A DNA stretch of 64,000 nucleotides. Source: Bombardia bombarda. Its lineage: Eukaryota > Ascomycota > Sordariomycetes > Sordariales > Lasiosphaeriaceae. The position numbers and the translations under genes were made by a program. Where the stretch lies: the NCBI GenBank assembly GCA_030512295.1, contig JAULSR010000003.1, positions 682,001-746,000 on the forward strand, read 5' to 3'. Positions 34,826 through 44,950 of this stretch are shown here, piece after piece; position 1 is the stretch's first letter, and every line of letters begins with the position of its first letter. The notes under the pieces were generated by a model. The model had not been told where the DNA came from. It did not search any database and saw only the letters and a program-made list of their open reading frames with translations.

Positions 34826-36490
34826 CTAAGTACTGAAAGTACTAGAAGAAGAAGCAGCGAGGAGACTCACTTGGTCGATGACCACAAACTTCCTACGGCA
34901 GTCAGGGCAACGCGGAGGTGGGGCTCTCAGGTTACTCCCAAAGAGGGTTCGGCCAAAGGCAACAATACACGGCTTGCAGTACCAGTGCGAAGCACCAGCA
35001 GCAGCGCAATGCCTGTTTTGTACCACAGGCACGGTGTACGTGATCTTCGAGTCCTCATCCTTGCGCTGACCCAGCTTGTCGCCGCAGATAGCACAGTAGG
35101 CCTCTTGCAGTTCCAACCGCTGCTGGTCATTGGCGACCACCAGATTGGTCAGAACCGCCCTTGCTCGGTTCGTCTCGTAAAGTCTAAACCATTGGGTCCA
35201 GGCTCGACGACGACGCTCCCCAGTAGGCCAGCGAGCCTCCCTCCTCCTCTGCGCCCAGCGAGACATGGTGTCAGCATCAACACTACTGGCGACGTAGGCC
35301 AGGTTGTGAGGGCAACACCGTCCTGCGCGATCACGCTGGGGCATGTCGAATTGGCGTGGGAATTTGAGCTTGACCAGGCGGGTCATGAACTGCTCAAGGA
35401 TCTGGTTGCCACGGAGCAAGGTTACCCCCGTGTCAGCGGCAAGAATCATGACTACCATGTGGCCAACAAGACTGGAGCGAGACCCCAGCCTGTTGTGTTC
35501 CAAAGCAAGATCAAGACCCTCGCCACGCTTGCAAGACAGGAAAATTTCCATATCCCGCTGGAGGCTTAGCCATTCAGCTCTGAGCGCTTCCCCACGGCGA
35601 GAGATTTCGCTATGGGTGAAAGGCTTAAGCATCTCGAGCATCTCAGGGCGCTTGGCAAAGAACCCAGAAGCGTCGGCAGACGTGAGCGCCCCCGAGAGAC
35701 GTCCCTGTTGGGTGTACAGAAATGTCATCAGCTGTCTGCTCGCAGCCGGCTCAAGATCCCGGATCTGCTCGACCATCCCGGTCAGAACACGGATGGCAAT
35801 GCTGGCCCGCAGCTCCGTAGCCAGGTTGTACAGGTAGGGGAACTGGTTAGACCGGCAGTCGCATTCTCCATTCTCGCAGAGCTCAAAGTACTCTCCATAA
35901 TTGACATCATCAAGAAGCTGCAGAACGAGCTTAGGGCCATGCTCGGGCTTTTTCTTGCAGATTATCTCGCGTTGGAGAAAGAGGAAGCGCTCGGCCAGGA
36001 CGTTCATGTCTATTCCAGAGTCATCATCACCATCCGAAAATGGATCAACTGTCACTAGACGGCCATGGGAAGGGAAAATCAAGTTCTCCTCATCCTCAGA
36101 GCTGTCCGCAGTAGTTCCTTGCGGGCGGGTGTCCCAGTTAAGGTAAGCAAACAGCCATTCGGCGAGGTTATTGAAGTAGCCAGTGGTAGCAGCAGCGAGG
36201 TTGGGAAAGAGGGGGCTCCACTCCTCAGGATTGAAGTCGTGCTCGTCCACATCCTCAGGCTCAGTATTGGGCACAGTGCTTTCGCCAGTGCACTCAGGGC
36301 AGGCCTCCCGATAGTATTCCTCCCGGGTCGAAAGTGCTTTCAAGCAAGGAAGCTGACTTCCATCCAGGGGAACCGTGAAGTTGACTTGGGTGTCAGCGAG
36401 CTCAATGGGGTTGCTGCAGTACACAATGTAGCGTCTGTGGTGCTCGAGGCCAGACCCACACTGAAAGTACCGAGTTAGTTGGATACACAT
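34826..36490 (-). CDS. Hypothetical protein with a C-terminal RING-like Cys/His cluster
   Basis: A 554-aa frame. It begins MCIQLTRYFQCGSGLEHHRRYIVYC, a Cys-rich start of a kind I associate with many uncharacterised fungal proteins. An acidic middle (SSEDEENLIF, SDGDDDSGID) and a mainly helical part follow. Near the C-terminus the Cys/His pattern is C466-x2-C469-x25-C495-x6-H502-x2-C505-x2-C508-x19-C528-x2-C531, close to a C3HC4 RING but with a wider third gap. A role as an E3 ubiquitin ligase is an inference only. The last 15 residues are doubtful: GTGAGT at 34870-34865 (- strand), just after VVIDQ, could be a splice donor. The frame also has a possible 53-nt intron (36513-36461) that would contain the start codon. 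It lies head-to-tail with the Cys-containing orphan. Confidence 0.7.
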   Translation of the reverse strand: MCIQLTRYFQCGSGLEHHRRYIVYCSNPIELADTQVNFTVPLDGSQLPCLKALSTREEYYREACPECTGESTVPNTEPEDVDEHDFNPEEWSPLFPNLAAATTGYFNNLAEWLFAYLNWDTRPQGTTADSSEDEENLIFPSHGRLVTVDPFSDGDDDSGIDMNVLAERFLFLQREIICKKKPEHGPKLVLQLLDDVNYGEYFELCENGECDCRSNQFPYLYNLATELRASIAIRVLTGMVEQIRDLEPAASRQLMTFLYTQQGRLSGALTSADASGFFAKRPEMLEMLKPFTHSEISRRGEALRAEWLSLQRDMEIFLSCKRGEGLDLALEHNRLGSRSSLVGHMVVMILAADTGVTLLRGNQILEQFMTRLVKLKFPRQFDMPQRDRAGRCCPHNLAYVASSVDADTMSRWAQRRREARWPTGERRRRAWTQWFRLYETNRARAVLTNLVVANDQQRLELQEAYCAICGDKLGQRKDEDSKITYTVPVVQNRHCAAAGASHWYCKPCIVAFGRTLFGSNLRAPPPRCPDCRRKFVVIDQVSLLAASSSSTFST

Positions 36491-37828
36491 CTTTTAGATT
36501 CCCAGACACTTACAGATAGATAAAATATGCAAGTTGGCAAGGTCGCTATTGTTGTTGTGATGTTGTGATGTGATGATGTGATGATGTGATGATGTGATGA
36601 TGTGTTGAGTTCTGCTTCTTGGAATTTGGTGGTGCCGGACGAGGCCTTAAATATGATTGAGATCACGATTCGAGCCGGAGAAGAAACCGTAAACACAAAT
36701 GCCTATCTAGAACAGAAGAGCCTATCTAGAACAGAAGACAAAGCAAAGGACAGAGATCAAGATAGCATGTCACACGACAATTGAATTGTTCAGATGTTCA
36801 ATAACATTGTGTCATCTCGGGAAGAGCATTCTTTGGCCGAGCACGACGCAAAAAGAAACACCGAAACGACTGCCATGACGACAGTGGTTGTGTTCTGTCG
36901 TGAAAGGGTCGCTCACAAAGAATAAACATGCTTGTCAAAGAAAATCATCCTACATTGAAGAATAATAGCTGGCAAAAGAACAGAACAATTGAAGAAGTTG
37001 AAGGCAAAGCGGGTTCTCGGTTGTTTTTGCAAAAGGTTTGCTGCCCCAAAACACTTCAGCCCAACGGGGTTGTGTCCCTTGAAACTGTCCGGTACATCGT
37101 ACCATTTTACTGCCATCGCACCTTCTCTTTTCTCGGCAGGTGTCAGGGTAGTAGTTCCAACCACATTGCAGCTTCCATCCACATCCACGGACTCTGGGGT
37201 AGTGAAAACCCATATAAGATAGACTTTCCGATGACCAAAGTACTACCTAGTAACAATCAAAGAATGGGTCCATAGGTAGTTTTCAGCATTTGGTAGTGGA
37301 TGAAGCCATAATAGAACACCCTGAAACATACATATGTATTTTACAATAGAAGATGGAATATCACTGGTTAAGGCCAGAGTCATTTTGGTGAGTGGCTGTT
37401 TCTTTCTTTGTTGCTAGCTAAAGTAGTAATACTCGAAGCCATACCATAATCTCCTGATTCCTCAACCTAGCTACTACCCAGCTCTAATCCCAGCTTTTCA
37501 GGAGGTATGTAGGCTTGTAGGTAGTCAGGTAATGTACCAGTACTAATACTCAGTTTGCTAAGTAAAACAAAGCCTCAAGCGCAAGCAAGTCTGAGTAACG
37601 CGGACAGACCATCCACGACACATAAGATACTACATGGCGACACACAAGTACTATATATACGTACTCCGCCGATACCATGCATGACCCACACCCCCCTCGC
37701 CACAAACTCCAAGTTCAAACCCCGTCCAACCTATCCTGTACCTGTCCCTGTTTGCGCTAATGTCATAACATACAGGTCGCCGCCATGTGTGTGTGTTAAA
37801 TCATGCATACCTACCTAACTAAAGAAGC
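36491..37828. other. Intergenic region
   Basis: This contains the promoter of the RING-like gene and the 3' flank of cullin-3. It has a GATGATGTG repeat and AT-rich DNA with TAGGTAG words. No gene is seen. Confidence 0.6.
36567..36604. repeat. 9-bp GATGATGTG minisatellite
   Basis: About four copies of GATGATGTG, 80-115 bp upstream of the RING-like start, so inside its probable leader or core promoter. Confidence 0.85.
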
Positions 37829-40496
37829 CTACGCCAAATAGCGGTACGCTGACACTTCGCCCTCTACACGCTCCATGTACTCTCGCACCAGCAGATCCTC
37901 AATCCGCTTCTTGATGAGCGATATTTCAGGTTTGAAGCGATTCGCTAGTTGCGTAATAACCTCGCTCGTGAGTTGTGTATGGCTGAGCTGCTTGCGTTGC
38001 CTGGTAGTTCAATCTGATTAGTAAGGTGATCTCCTAATCTCCTATTTCAAAAACACGACCAATGACCAGAGGTACTTACTTCATGATTCGAACAATCGCT
38101 GCATCAATCACATGTGCCCTCGTCTGGTCATTCTTCTTCTCGGTCTGCTTCCTTTCCTCATCTCCCTCTACCTTGCTCAAACTGCTGATTGTGGGCGCCT
38201 TAATCTTGATAGTCTTGCTCATAAAGTGTGCATTATACGAAAACGTATCCGTCGCCTTGATCGACTTGGTCGGTGGGTCCTTGACGAGCACCCTCGCCTT
38301 TGGCGCGATCGAGATCGAAGCCATTGTCCGCATAAGGTCCGAGACGGGTATGTTGGTCTTTGCTTGGATCTCCTCAAAGCTCAGACTTTCGCCCTCGGCG
38401 AGGTCGTTGAACAGCATGAGGACAATCATACCGTACGTCGAAACATTGAGCTCGTATCTCCGCTCCCTAGAGAGAGATCCTGTCTCTTTCCCCGGGATCT
38501 TGGGGAACACGCATTTGATATCCGCTGTGCCCGCCGAGCTCACCCATGTGAGAACTCTCCCGCTCCGATCCTTAAGATAGAACTTGAAGAAGCTCTCCTG
38601 CAGGCGCTTGATCGCAGGCGGGTAGATGCAGTCCGCCTTGGCGCCTTCTTCCTGTGAATTACGACCCATTACATCCCACGGCCAATAGTTGGTAGTGAGG
38701 ACGTTGATATTGAGTTCAGCGGTCTTCGATAAGCCAATATCGCCCAGGCTTCTGATATGATCACGGTATTTGTCCGTGAGTTCGCTAGACACCACCATGT
38801 CCTTGAACATGCCCTCGAACTTGGCGGTAAAATGATTGCCCATCTCTGCCTTCATGCGATATACCATATCCTTTTCAGTATGAACCTCAGACTTTCCATG
38901 CAGCAGTCGCTTGGCCAGATGCTTCTGGTAATACCTCTCAAACATGTCTCGATCTTGCAGATGCCTCAGAAGGATGATGGCCTTGTCCAGAACAACATCC
39001 ACCTCGGCCTCTGTCTTGCCCTTGATCCCACGCTTCAGATTATCATCGATGAATAGCGAGACATATTCGGAGCTGCGATTGAACCTGTTGATAAAATCCG
39101 AGAAGCTCTTGGTCATAGCAGACTGGAGGACAAGATCTTCATTGAAGCAGACCTTCCACAAATTGTCAAACTTGTCCTTCAACTGTAGGACATCATCTAC
39201 CCATCTGATGGCCGCGGCCGTCTGCTGGGCAGCGGCAGATAATGTTTGCACCTTAGACTTGTCTCCACCCTCCGCAGCCTCTTCGCCTTCAAGGCCGCCA
39301 ACGGCACTGGGCGTCGAAAAGTCTGTGTTCCGCAATGTCTGCTCAATCTCAAGGCCCAGCTCCATTACCCGACTTTGTAGGGTAGTCTTGAGGGAAGTTT
39401 TCGACTTGTCCACTCTTGAAATGAGCTGGTAGAGAATGGAGAGATCTTCGAGACGGTTGTTGTCGATCATGGCCCTCAATCCGCTTCCTTCCATAGCGAG
39501 AAAATCATCAAGCTTGGCCGAAATGAGCTCGCTCTCGACAACATTTGCGATCTTGTCGGTCGTGAGAATGGAGAGTGTAGTGTCACAGCGCTCCTGTTCC
39601 TCATTCAGTCGCCGTTGTGTATGGCGCAGCCACGTGCTGGCATCCGACTCTTGTAGAAGCTTCCCGCACTCTTTGTTGTAAAACTCCTTGCTATTTCTGA
39701 TGTATTGTGGCTCAAAGACGGTAAGATAGAGCTTTTGCTTGGCAATCTCCTCATCTGTCTCGTATAGATCTTCCAGCATAGAAGTAATGTTGCGCAACAA
39801 ATTCCGATCGATAATATCCCCATCCCGTTCCATGTTGATCAAATCCAGCGAGACGGCACTGAGTATGTCAAAAATGATGAAGTCCTGATTGAGCTCGGTT
39901 GCGGCGCTGCCAAGCGAGTTGTTCAGGATATGGTTCCTGAACAGACCTATTGTCGCGGCAAAAATGGAGGGCTTCTTTGACTCAGCCGTGTAGGTGCGGT
40001 CAAGGTACATGAGAATGTCGGCAATCATGTTCATAGACATGTTGTGGTCCTCCCAAGCGTCGCGGATACCCCTCAGGAACTTTTGACTCATCTCACGGCG
40101 CTCGTGAGCGCTCGTACCCGGAGGCTTGAGCAATGCCTGGCTCACGAGATTGTTCGATACAAGCTCAGCGATGCGTGGCATGATGTGGTTGCTGAACCAC
40201 AGCTCCTCGAAGTCCTTGACTCGATCATAGAGCAAGTCTCCCTTCTTCCTTAGAACGATCTTGTAAGAGGCCCGGTATAATTGCTCGAAGGAAAGGCTGC
40301 CGGCATTTTTCGTGTGGATGGAGGTCAAGGCGTCGCGCAAAAGCTCCCAACAAGGCTCGAATTCGCTGGCATCCTTGTGTACGTTCGCCTGTTTTGTGTC
40401 AGTGGGATCAAGGAAGTTGCGGGGGGTGGGTTAGCCCCTGAGGACAGAACGTACCCTCCGAATAGGTCGGATCTTGTTATTGGCTCGAGTTGCCAT
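37829..40496 (-). CDS. cul3: Cullin-3 (scaffold of CUL3-RING ubiquitin ligases)
   Basis: The protein holds BTB-domain substrate adaptors at its N-terminus and Rbx1/E2 at its C-terminus. Exons in coding order are 40496-40455, 40388-38080 and 38000-37829, giving 840 aa, the family length. The start MATRANNKIRPIRR followed by GSLSFEQLYRASYKIVLRKKGDLLY is the cullin-3 type. Long cullin repeats follow, then the cullin homology domain (YYQKHLAKRLLHG, MKAEMGNHFTAKFEGMFKDM, TNYWPWDV). The C-terminal winged helix ends IVRIMKQRKQLSHTQL and VSAYRYLA. The Lys in RIMK (about residue 784) is the expected neddylation site, and its codon is split by the last intron. Acidic, Gly-containing linkers such as GLEGEEAAEGGDK are lineage features. 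Confidence 0.97.
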
Positions 40497-41474
40497 CGTG
40501 TCGGTCGACTAAGAACGGTCAACGGGAAATCGTAGGGTGAGCAACAGGCTGGGAGCTCGGTTCGTCGTCGACTGCCTTCAAGCAAGGGTTCTCGGCTTGA
40601 TGAAGTGATATTCGATCGGCCGAGATGCCAGGAGTGGGCTGGATGCTGGGATTAAAGGTCAGCAAAGGATGGCTCGACCTTGAAGGGATTGAGTGCGCAT
40701 TCGAGTAAATGCGCGCGGGCGTGGAGGGAGGTAGGCAGCCTGCATGTCGAGGGGGGCGGACGAAGTGCTCACGGGAACCAGTACCTTTCTATAGCGGGCG
40801 AGGGCGAGTTGGGATTCTGGCTACAGCGCCGTGCCGAGAAGGCAGATGCATGAAGGAAAAAGGAAAATACGGCGATAATTATAGTAGTGGCAAAATGGGA
40901 TGAAGGTTATCGGAGGCGGCGTTCAAGCATACGAAAGTTCAAGCTCTCAAGTCCCGACAGGGCCCAGCACTGGAGGGGCCTGATGATGGAGCTGAAGCTC
41001 TTGGCTCCCACGGGCCACAGTCCGCCCCAGTATTGCCTAAGTCGCTCTCGCACTTTGGGGTGCGAGTGGCATGAGTGGGGCTGTCCCGTACCTGTACTGT
41101 GGTACTTATTTGGGCGAGGTGGCTCGAGGGCGGGTCTTTCACTGAGTTGCCCCTCCATTGCGCGGAAGAAACGGTCATTTGTGATTTGCCCAGCCAATGT
41201 GGGACCAAAACGCGCCTTAGCTGCCGCGTTGCCCGGGCCCGATAACGATAACGGATGTAACCGGAAACTGCTCTAGTGTAATTAAATGGAGGACGCCGGG
41301 CTAGCCCAGTGACTTTGCGTTTCCCCAGCTTTCCAGGGGGTCTGTTATCGATAACAAATATTTTGACGGGACCCGGAATGACGAACGCCAACTTTCCTCC
41401 TTCTCAAAGTGCCTTGTAGATCTGACCCATCATCACTCATTCCCTTCAAACTAACCTTCAACCACAATCCAACC
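40497..41474. promoter_or_regulatory. Shared promoter region of cullin-3 and zim17
   Basis: A divergent spacer of 978 bp. It contains ATCGATAAC near 41347 and CGATAACGATAACG near 41241, which resemble GATA-type sites. I see no gene. Confidence 0.45.
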
Positions 41475-42191
41475 ATGGCCTCCCAGCGGGCATTCACAAC
41501 GCTTCCGAGCATCGCACGGCTCGCACGGCCGATAACTAAACCTGCGACGACAACACGCTTTATGAACCACGTCGCGCAAAGACCTACCATAACACAATCA
41601 GCCTCTATCCTTCAGTTACAACACACAAAATCCAGCTTGCGGACGAGCATACGCTTCGCGCATACGATCCCCCGCCCCAGTGGCACGACACCAGCAGTGG
41701 CAGCAAGCTCAACCCAACCAGGCTCGGAATCAGAACCAACCCAGGCCGCAGAAGCCACCCCGCGCACCCTCCGTCCCTCCCGCCCTTTGAATAAGCAAGA
41801 AGAGCCGCACTACGAAATGACGTTCACCTGCGTGCCCTGCGGCGAGCGGTCCGCGCACAACGTGACCAAGCAGGGTTACCACCACGGCTCCGTGCTCATC
41901 ACCTGCCCAGGCTGCCGCGTGCGCCACGTCATCAGCGACCACCTCAAGATCTTTGGCGACCGCAAGCTTACAGTCGAGGACATCCTGCGCGAGCGAGGCC
42001 AGCTAGTCAAGAAGGGCACCTTGAGTGAGGAGGATGATCTCGAGTTCTGGGAGGACGGCACGGCTACCGTGCGTCCGGAAGCGCCAGAGTATGTTGAGCA
42101 GGAGGTCGAGCCTGACACGAGTGCGCCTGGGTCGAGCTTTGTTAGCGTGAGGCCACCTGCTGCCGGCGGTGATAAGAAGGAGGGACAATAA
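41475..42191 (+). CDS. zim17: Mitochondrial Hsp70 escort protein, DNL zinc finger (Zim17/Tim15/Hep1)
   Basis: The protein keeps mitochondrial Hsp70 soluble and so supports matrix protein import and Fe-S assembly. The 238-aa intronless frame starts MASQRAFTTLPSIARLARP, an Arg/Ser/Thr-rich mitochondrial presequence. The DNL zinc finger lies near residues 115-170, with CVPC and CPGC as the two Cys pairs and HHGSVLITCPGC plus HVISDHLKIFGD as the conserved flanks. The His-Leu in SDHLKIFGD stands where most relatives have Asp-Asn-Leu, a modest change seen in some fungi. The acidic C-terminal tail is not conserved. The start was taken at 41475, since the frame upstream has no good context. Confidence 0.93.
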   Translation: MASQRAFTTLPSIARLARPITKPATTTRFMNHVAQRPTITQSASILQLQHTKSSLRTSIRFAHTIPRPSGTTPAVAASSTQPGSESEPTQAAEATPRTLRPSRPLNKQEEPHYEMTFTCVPCGERSAHNVTKQGYHHGSVLITCPGCRVRHVISDHLKIFGDRKLTVEDILRERGQLVKKGTLSEEDDLEFWEDGTATVRPEAPEYVEQEVEPDTSAPGSSFVSVRPPAAGGDKKEGQ

Positions 42192-43201
42192 GCTTAGGAA
42201 GTGTATTGTAATGGGATGTTTATTGAAGGCCATTCAATTGGGGCCAGGGGCATTTAAAGGGGGTTTAAGATGATTTAGGCGCCAACAGGGATGTTTCGGA
42301 GGTTGAGCATTCCCTTCATGAGGCAGCGAGCGAGATGAGACTTGTAAGTGTAAATAAATGTAGACATATGTAAGTATACGGTGGACGATGGCGTTGGCAT
42401 ACCCTGATAGATAAAACTTTCCCTTTTGTATAATAATAGACCAAATCTCCCAATCACTCATACGTATTTGCGCATCGCACATTCATGATCTCGTCCCATG
42501 CACGCACATACATACACATTCATATGCTCATATGACACGTCATCATGAAGAGATACGCATCCGTATACATTTTTATTCAGACACATTAACAGTGGTAAGA
42601 ATACGTGAAAAGCGTATCAACACTTACTGACTCCCACTCACGCACCTACATCTACGCACTCGCTCACATTCACACCGCTGTTGAGGGGAAAAGGTGAACT
42701 AAAATACACAATTGCCCTTCTTCGTCTTCCATTCTCCCAGTCAACCAAAAAAAACGAGTCTTGAGAGTTCGCTTCTCAATCTATCCCTCCAACCGCCCCC
42801 TCCTTCACCTACATAGAAAAAAGAGTCAAAAGCAAAGCGGGTATATATCCGTGATCTCTTAGCATGACGTGAAAATGAAGATAATGCAGCGCTTTTAAAT
42901 TTCCTTTCAGTACTGCGCCCAGAAATACCTAGAAGAGAGCTTCCTTAAAGCCCCAATGCCCATTCCGAGTCCCGTCCTTTAACAATGTCTCCATAACTCC
43001 AATGCAAAGTTCTCCCGATAATAAATAATGAAACACGCCACACCGTAGCTCCACTCCGGCTAAGTAGCCGTGACTGAAAGAAATATGAAGAGCGAGCCCC
43101 CAAGAAACTCGACAAGCAGCCATCCTTCATTGCTCGCTCCACGACTGCTATCAGTCAAGCAAGCCATAAACCCCTCAGCTCAAGACGCCACCCTCCCCAG
43201 C
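42192..43201. other. Convergent intergenic region
   Basis: The 3' flanks of zim17 and the Drn1 gene. AT-rich with CATAC/ACACA-rich stretches; no gene is seen. Confidence 0.6.
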
Positions 43202-44950
43202 CTAAGCCACCGGAGCAAGCGTAAAATCCCACTCCTTAAACGCCTCTCTAAACCTCGCTACATCTGCCGTCTCCTCCTTCTCGCTCTGCCCAATATCCTG
43301 CCAGAAAGTCCTGTCCTCCAGCCCCAACAACTTCGCCATGACCTTCCGCGAGAACTGCAAATCAAACCTAACCCCCTCATCAAACCGCAACAGCAAACTC
43401 TTACCCACAACCCTCCCACCATCACCCCCCTCCTCCCCCTCCTCCTCCGCCCAGATCCAAACCCGCAAATAATCCCCCTCAATCTCATCCGCGCTCCCAA
43501 ACTCCCTCGCCTCGAACTTTCCCAGCTTGAAATCCTCCGCAAGCACGCGGAACCCCGCCTCCACCAGCCCTTTGCTCACCATCTCCGCCGGCACCGGCAG
43601 GAACTGCCAGTGCACATGGATGTTCCTCGCGCGGTTGATCTCCCACGTCACAGCCCCCAGCCGGCGCCCCGACTGCGCCGCCACCATGCCCTGCAGACTC
43701 TCCCTGAAGCGCGTCATCTCCTTGAACGTGCGCGCCACCTCGTCGCCGCTCATGGCCGTCGTGCTCAGCGACGGCGCGTGCGTCAGCGGCGTGATAATCA
43801 CGTGTCCCGGAAAGTCAAGCCCCTGCTTCGCAAACGTCGTGGCGGCCGGCAGCGGGCCCTTGGCGGTAGCGAGGTACGCGTCGTCGCCGACGCTGCAGAC
43901 CATGTGCGTAGGCAGGTTCGGGTTGGACAGGCAGAAGAAGCAGCGCTCGGGGCCGGGCGGCGGCGAGCGCTCGCGGCGCTGCTGCTTGCGCCGGCGGTTG
44001 TTGTTGTTGTTGTCGCCGTCGTGGTGGGGGTTGGCGAAGCGGGAGAACTCGTCGGCCTGGTCGGCGGTGCGCTTCTTCCTGGCCTCGGGCTTGTAGAAGG
44101 GCGTGAGGGTGCTGCCGACGGGCGGCGTGATGATGGCGTCGCGGTTGATGGAGAAGGCGTACATGGACTTGGCCTTGGCGGCGTTGGCCCAGGGCGCCAT
44201 GGAGAGGAAGCGGGTCAGGGCGATGCCCTTGTCGGCAGCGTCGCCGTCTGCGGGCGTCTCGGGGAAGAAGGGCTCGCGCTCGAAGCAGAAGTCGGCTGGG
44301 GACATGGCGAAGTGGTAGCGGGGCTTGAGGGTGGCGCAGAGCTCGGCGATGGCCTGGCTGGAGGGGGTGGTGGCCGCGGTGAAGTCGATGGCGAGGTCTT
44401 TGGCCTTGGCGCTATTTTTCCAGATGTCGGCGGGCCAGATGGTGGTCAGGAGGATGTCGGCCGATTTGGCGCCGCGCAGGGCCTTGGCGTCGTCGACGGT
44501 ATGGTATGGGAGGTGTTGCTCCTTTGAGGTCCCGCCAACGATGGTGGTGTCTAGCATGCCGCCGAGGGTGACGATGCGTACGCCCTCTGAGGTCTTGGTG
44601 ACGCTGCGTTTGCCGAGGTAGTGGAGGTTGGGCGCGATCTCCTCATCAGCCTCGATCTTCTCGACGATGCGGGAGGGCAGTGCTGTGGTGCCCACGGTGA
44701 AGTAGGTGGGGCAAGCAATCTCGATACTGCCATCGAGGAAAGATGTGAGTTGTTCATCATCCTGAGCGTCTGAAAAGAGGTTGCCTGTGACAATGGCGAA
44801 GCTGAAGGCATTCTTGGCGTGTAAGGCACTGAGCTTGCTGAATGCTGACTTCAGCTGGCCGTTAACGCTGCCAAAAACAAAGCTGATTTGGTCAGTTTCT
44901 GATATATCGCTGAAGTGTAATTTGCTCCGGACTGACATTTTGGCGGCCAT
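43202..44950 (-). CDS. drn1: CWF19-like protein 1 / Drn1, lariat-processing factor
   Basis: This family works with the debranching enzyme Dbr1 in turning over intron lariats. The 582-aa intronless frame has an N-terminal metallophosphoesterase-like region (FVFGSVNGQL, FAIVTGNLFSDA), which lacks the full metal-binding set as in other family members. It continues with CwfJ C-terminal domains: CFFCLSNPNLPTHMVCSVG, then HVIITPLTHAPSL, which is HIT-like, and RNIHVHWQFLPVP. An Asn-Arg-Gln-rich, low-complexity linker (DGDNNNNNRRRKQQRRERSP) precedes the CFFC segment. The first of two nearby Met codons (MAAKM) was chosen. Confidence 0.92.
   Translation of the reverse strand: MAAKMSVRSKLHFSDISETDQISFVFGSVNGQLKSAFSKLSALHAKNAFSFAIVTGNLFSDAQDDEQLTSFLDGSIEIACPTYFTVGTTALPSRIVEKIEADEEIAPNLHYLGKRSVTKTSEGVRIVTLGGMLDTTIVGGTSKEQHLPYHTVDDAKALRGAKSADILLTTIWPADIWKNSAKAKDLAIDFTAATTPSSQAIAELCATLKPRYHFAMSPADFCFEREPFFPETPADGDAADKGIALTRFLSMAPWANAAKAKSMYAFSINRDAIITPPVGSTLTPFYKPEARKKRTADQADEFSRFANPHHDGDNNNNNRRRKQQRRERSPPPGPERCFFCLSNPNLPTHMVCSVGDDAYLATAKGPLPAATTFAKQGLDFPGHVIITPLTHAPSLSTTAMSGDEVARTFKEMTRFRESLQGMVAAQSGRRLGAVTWEINRARNIHVHWQFLPVPAEMVSKGLVEAGFRVLAEDFKLGKFEAREFGSADEIEGDYLRVWIWAEEEGEEGGDGGRVVGKSLLLRFDEGVRFDLQFSRKVMAKLLGLEDRTFWQDIGQSEKEETADVARFREAFKEWDFTLAPVA

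Noticed and set aside
36514..36696. An upstream exon for the RING-like gene
   Set aside because: The frame is open but begins with GTG, contains no ATG, and reads through the GATGATGTG repeat.
43070..44527. A 485-codon open frame on the + strand
   Set aside because: It lies antisense within the Drn1 gene and is Pro/Arg/Gly-rich, a shadow of a GC-rich coding strand.
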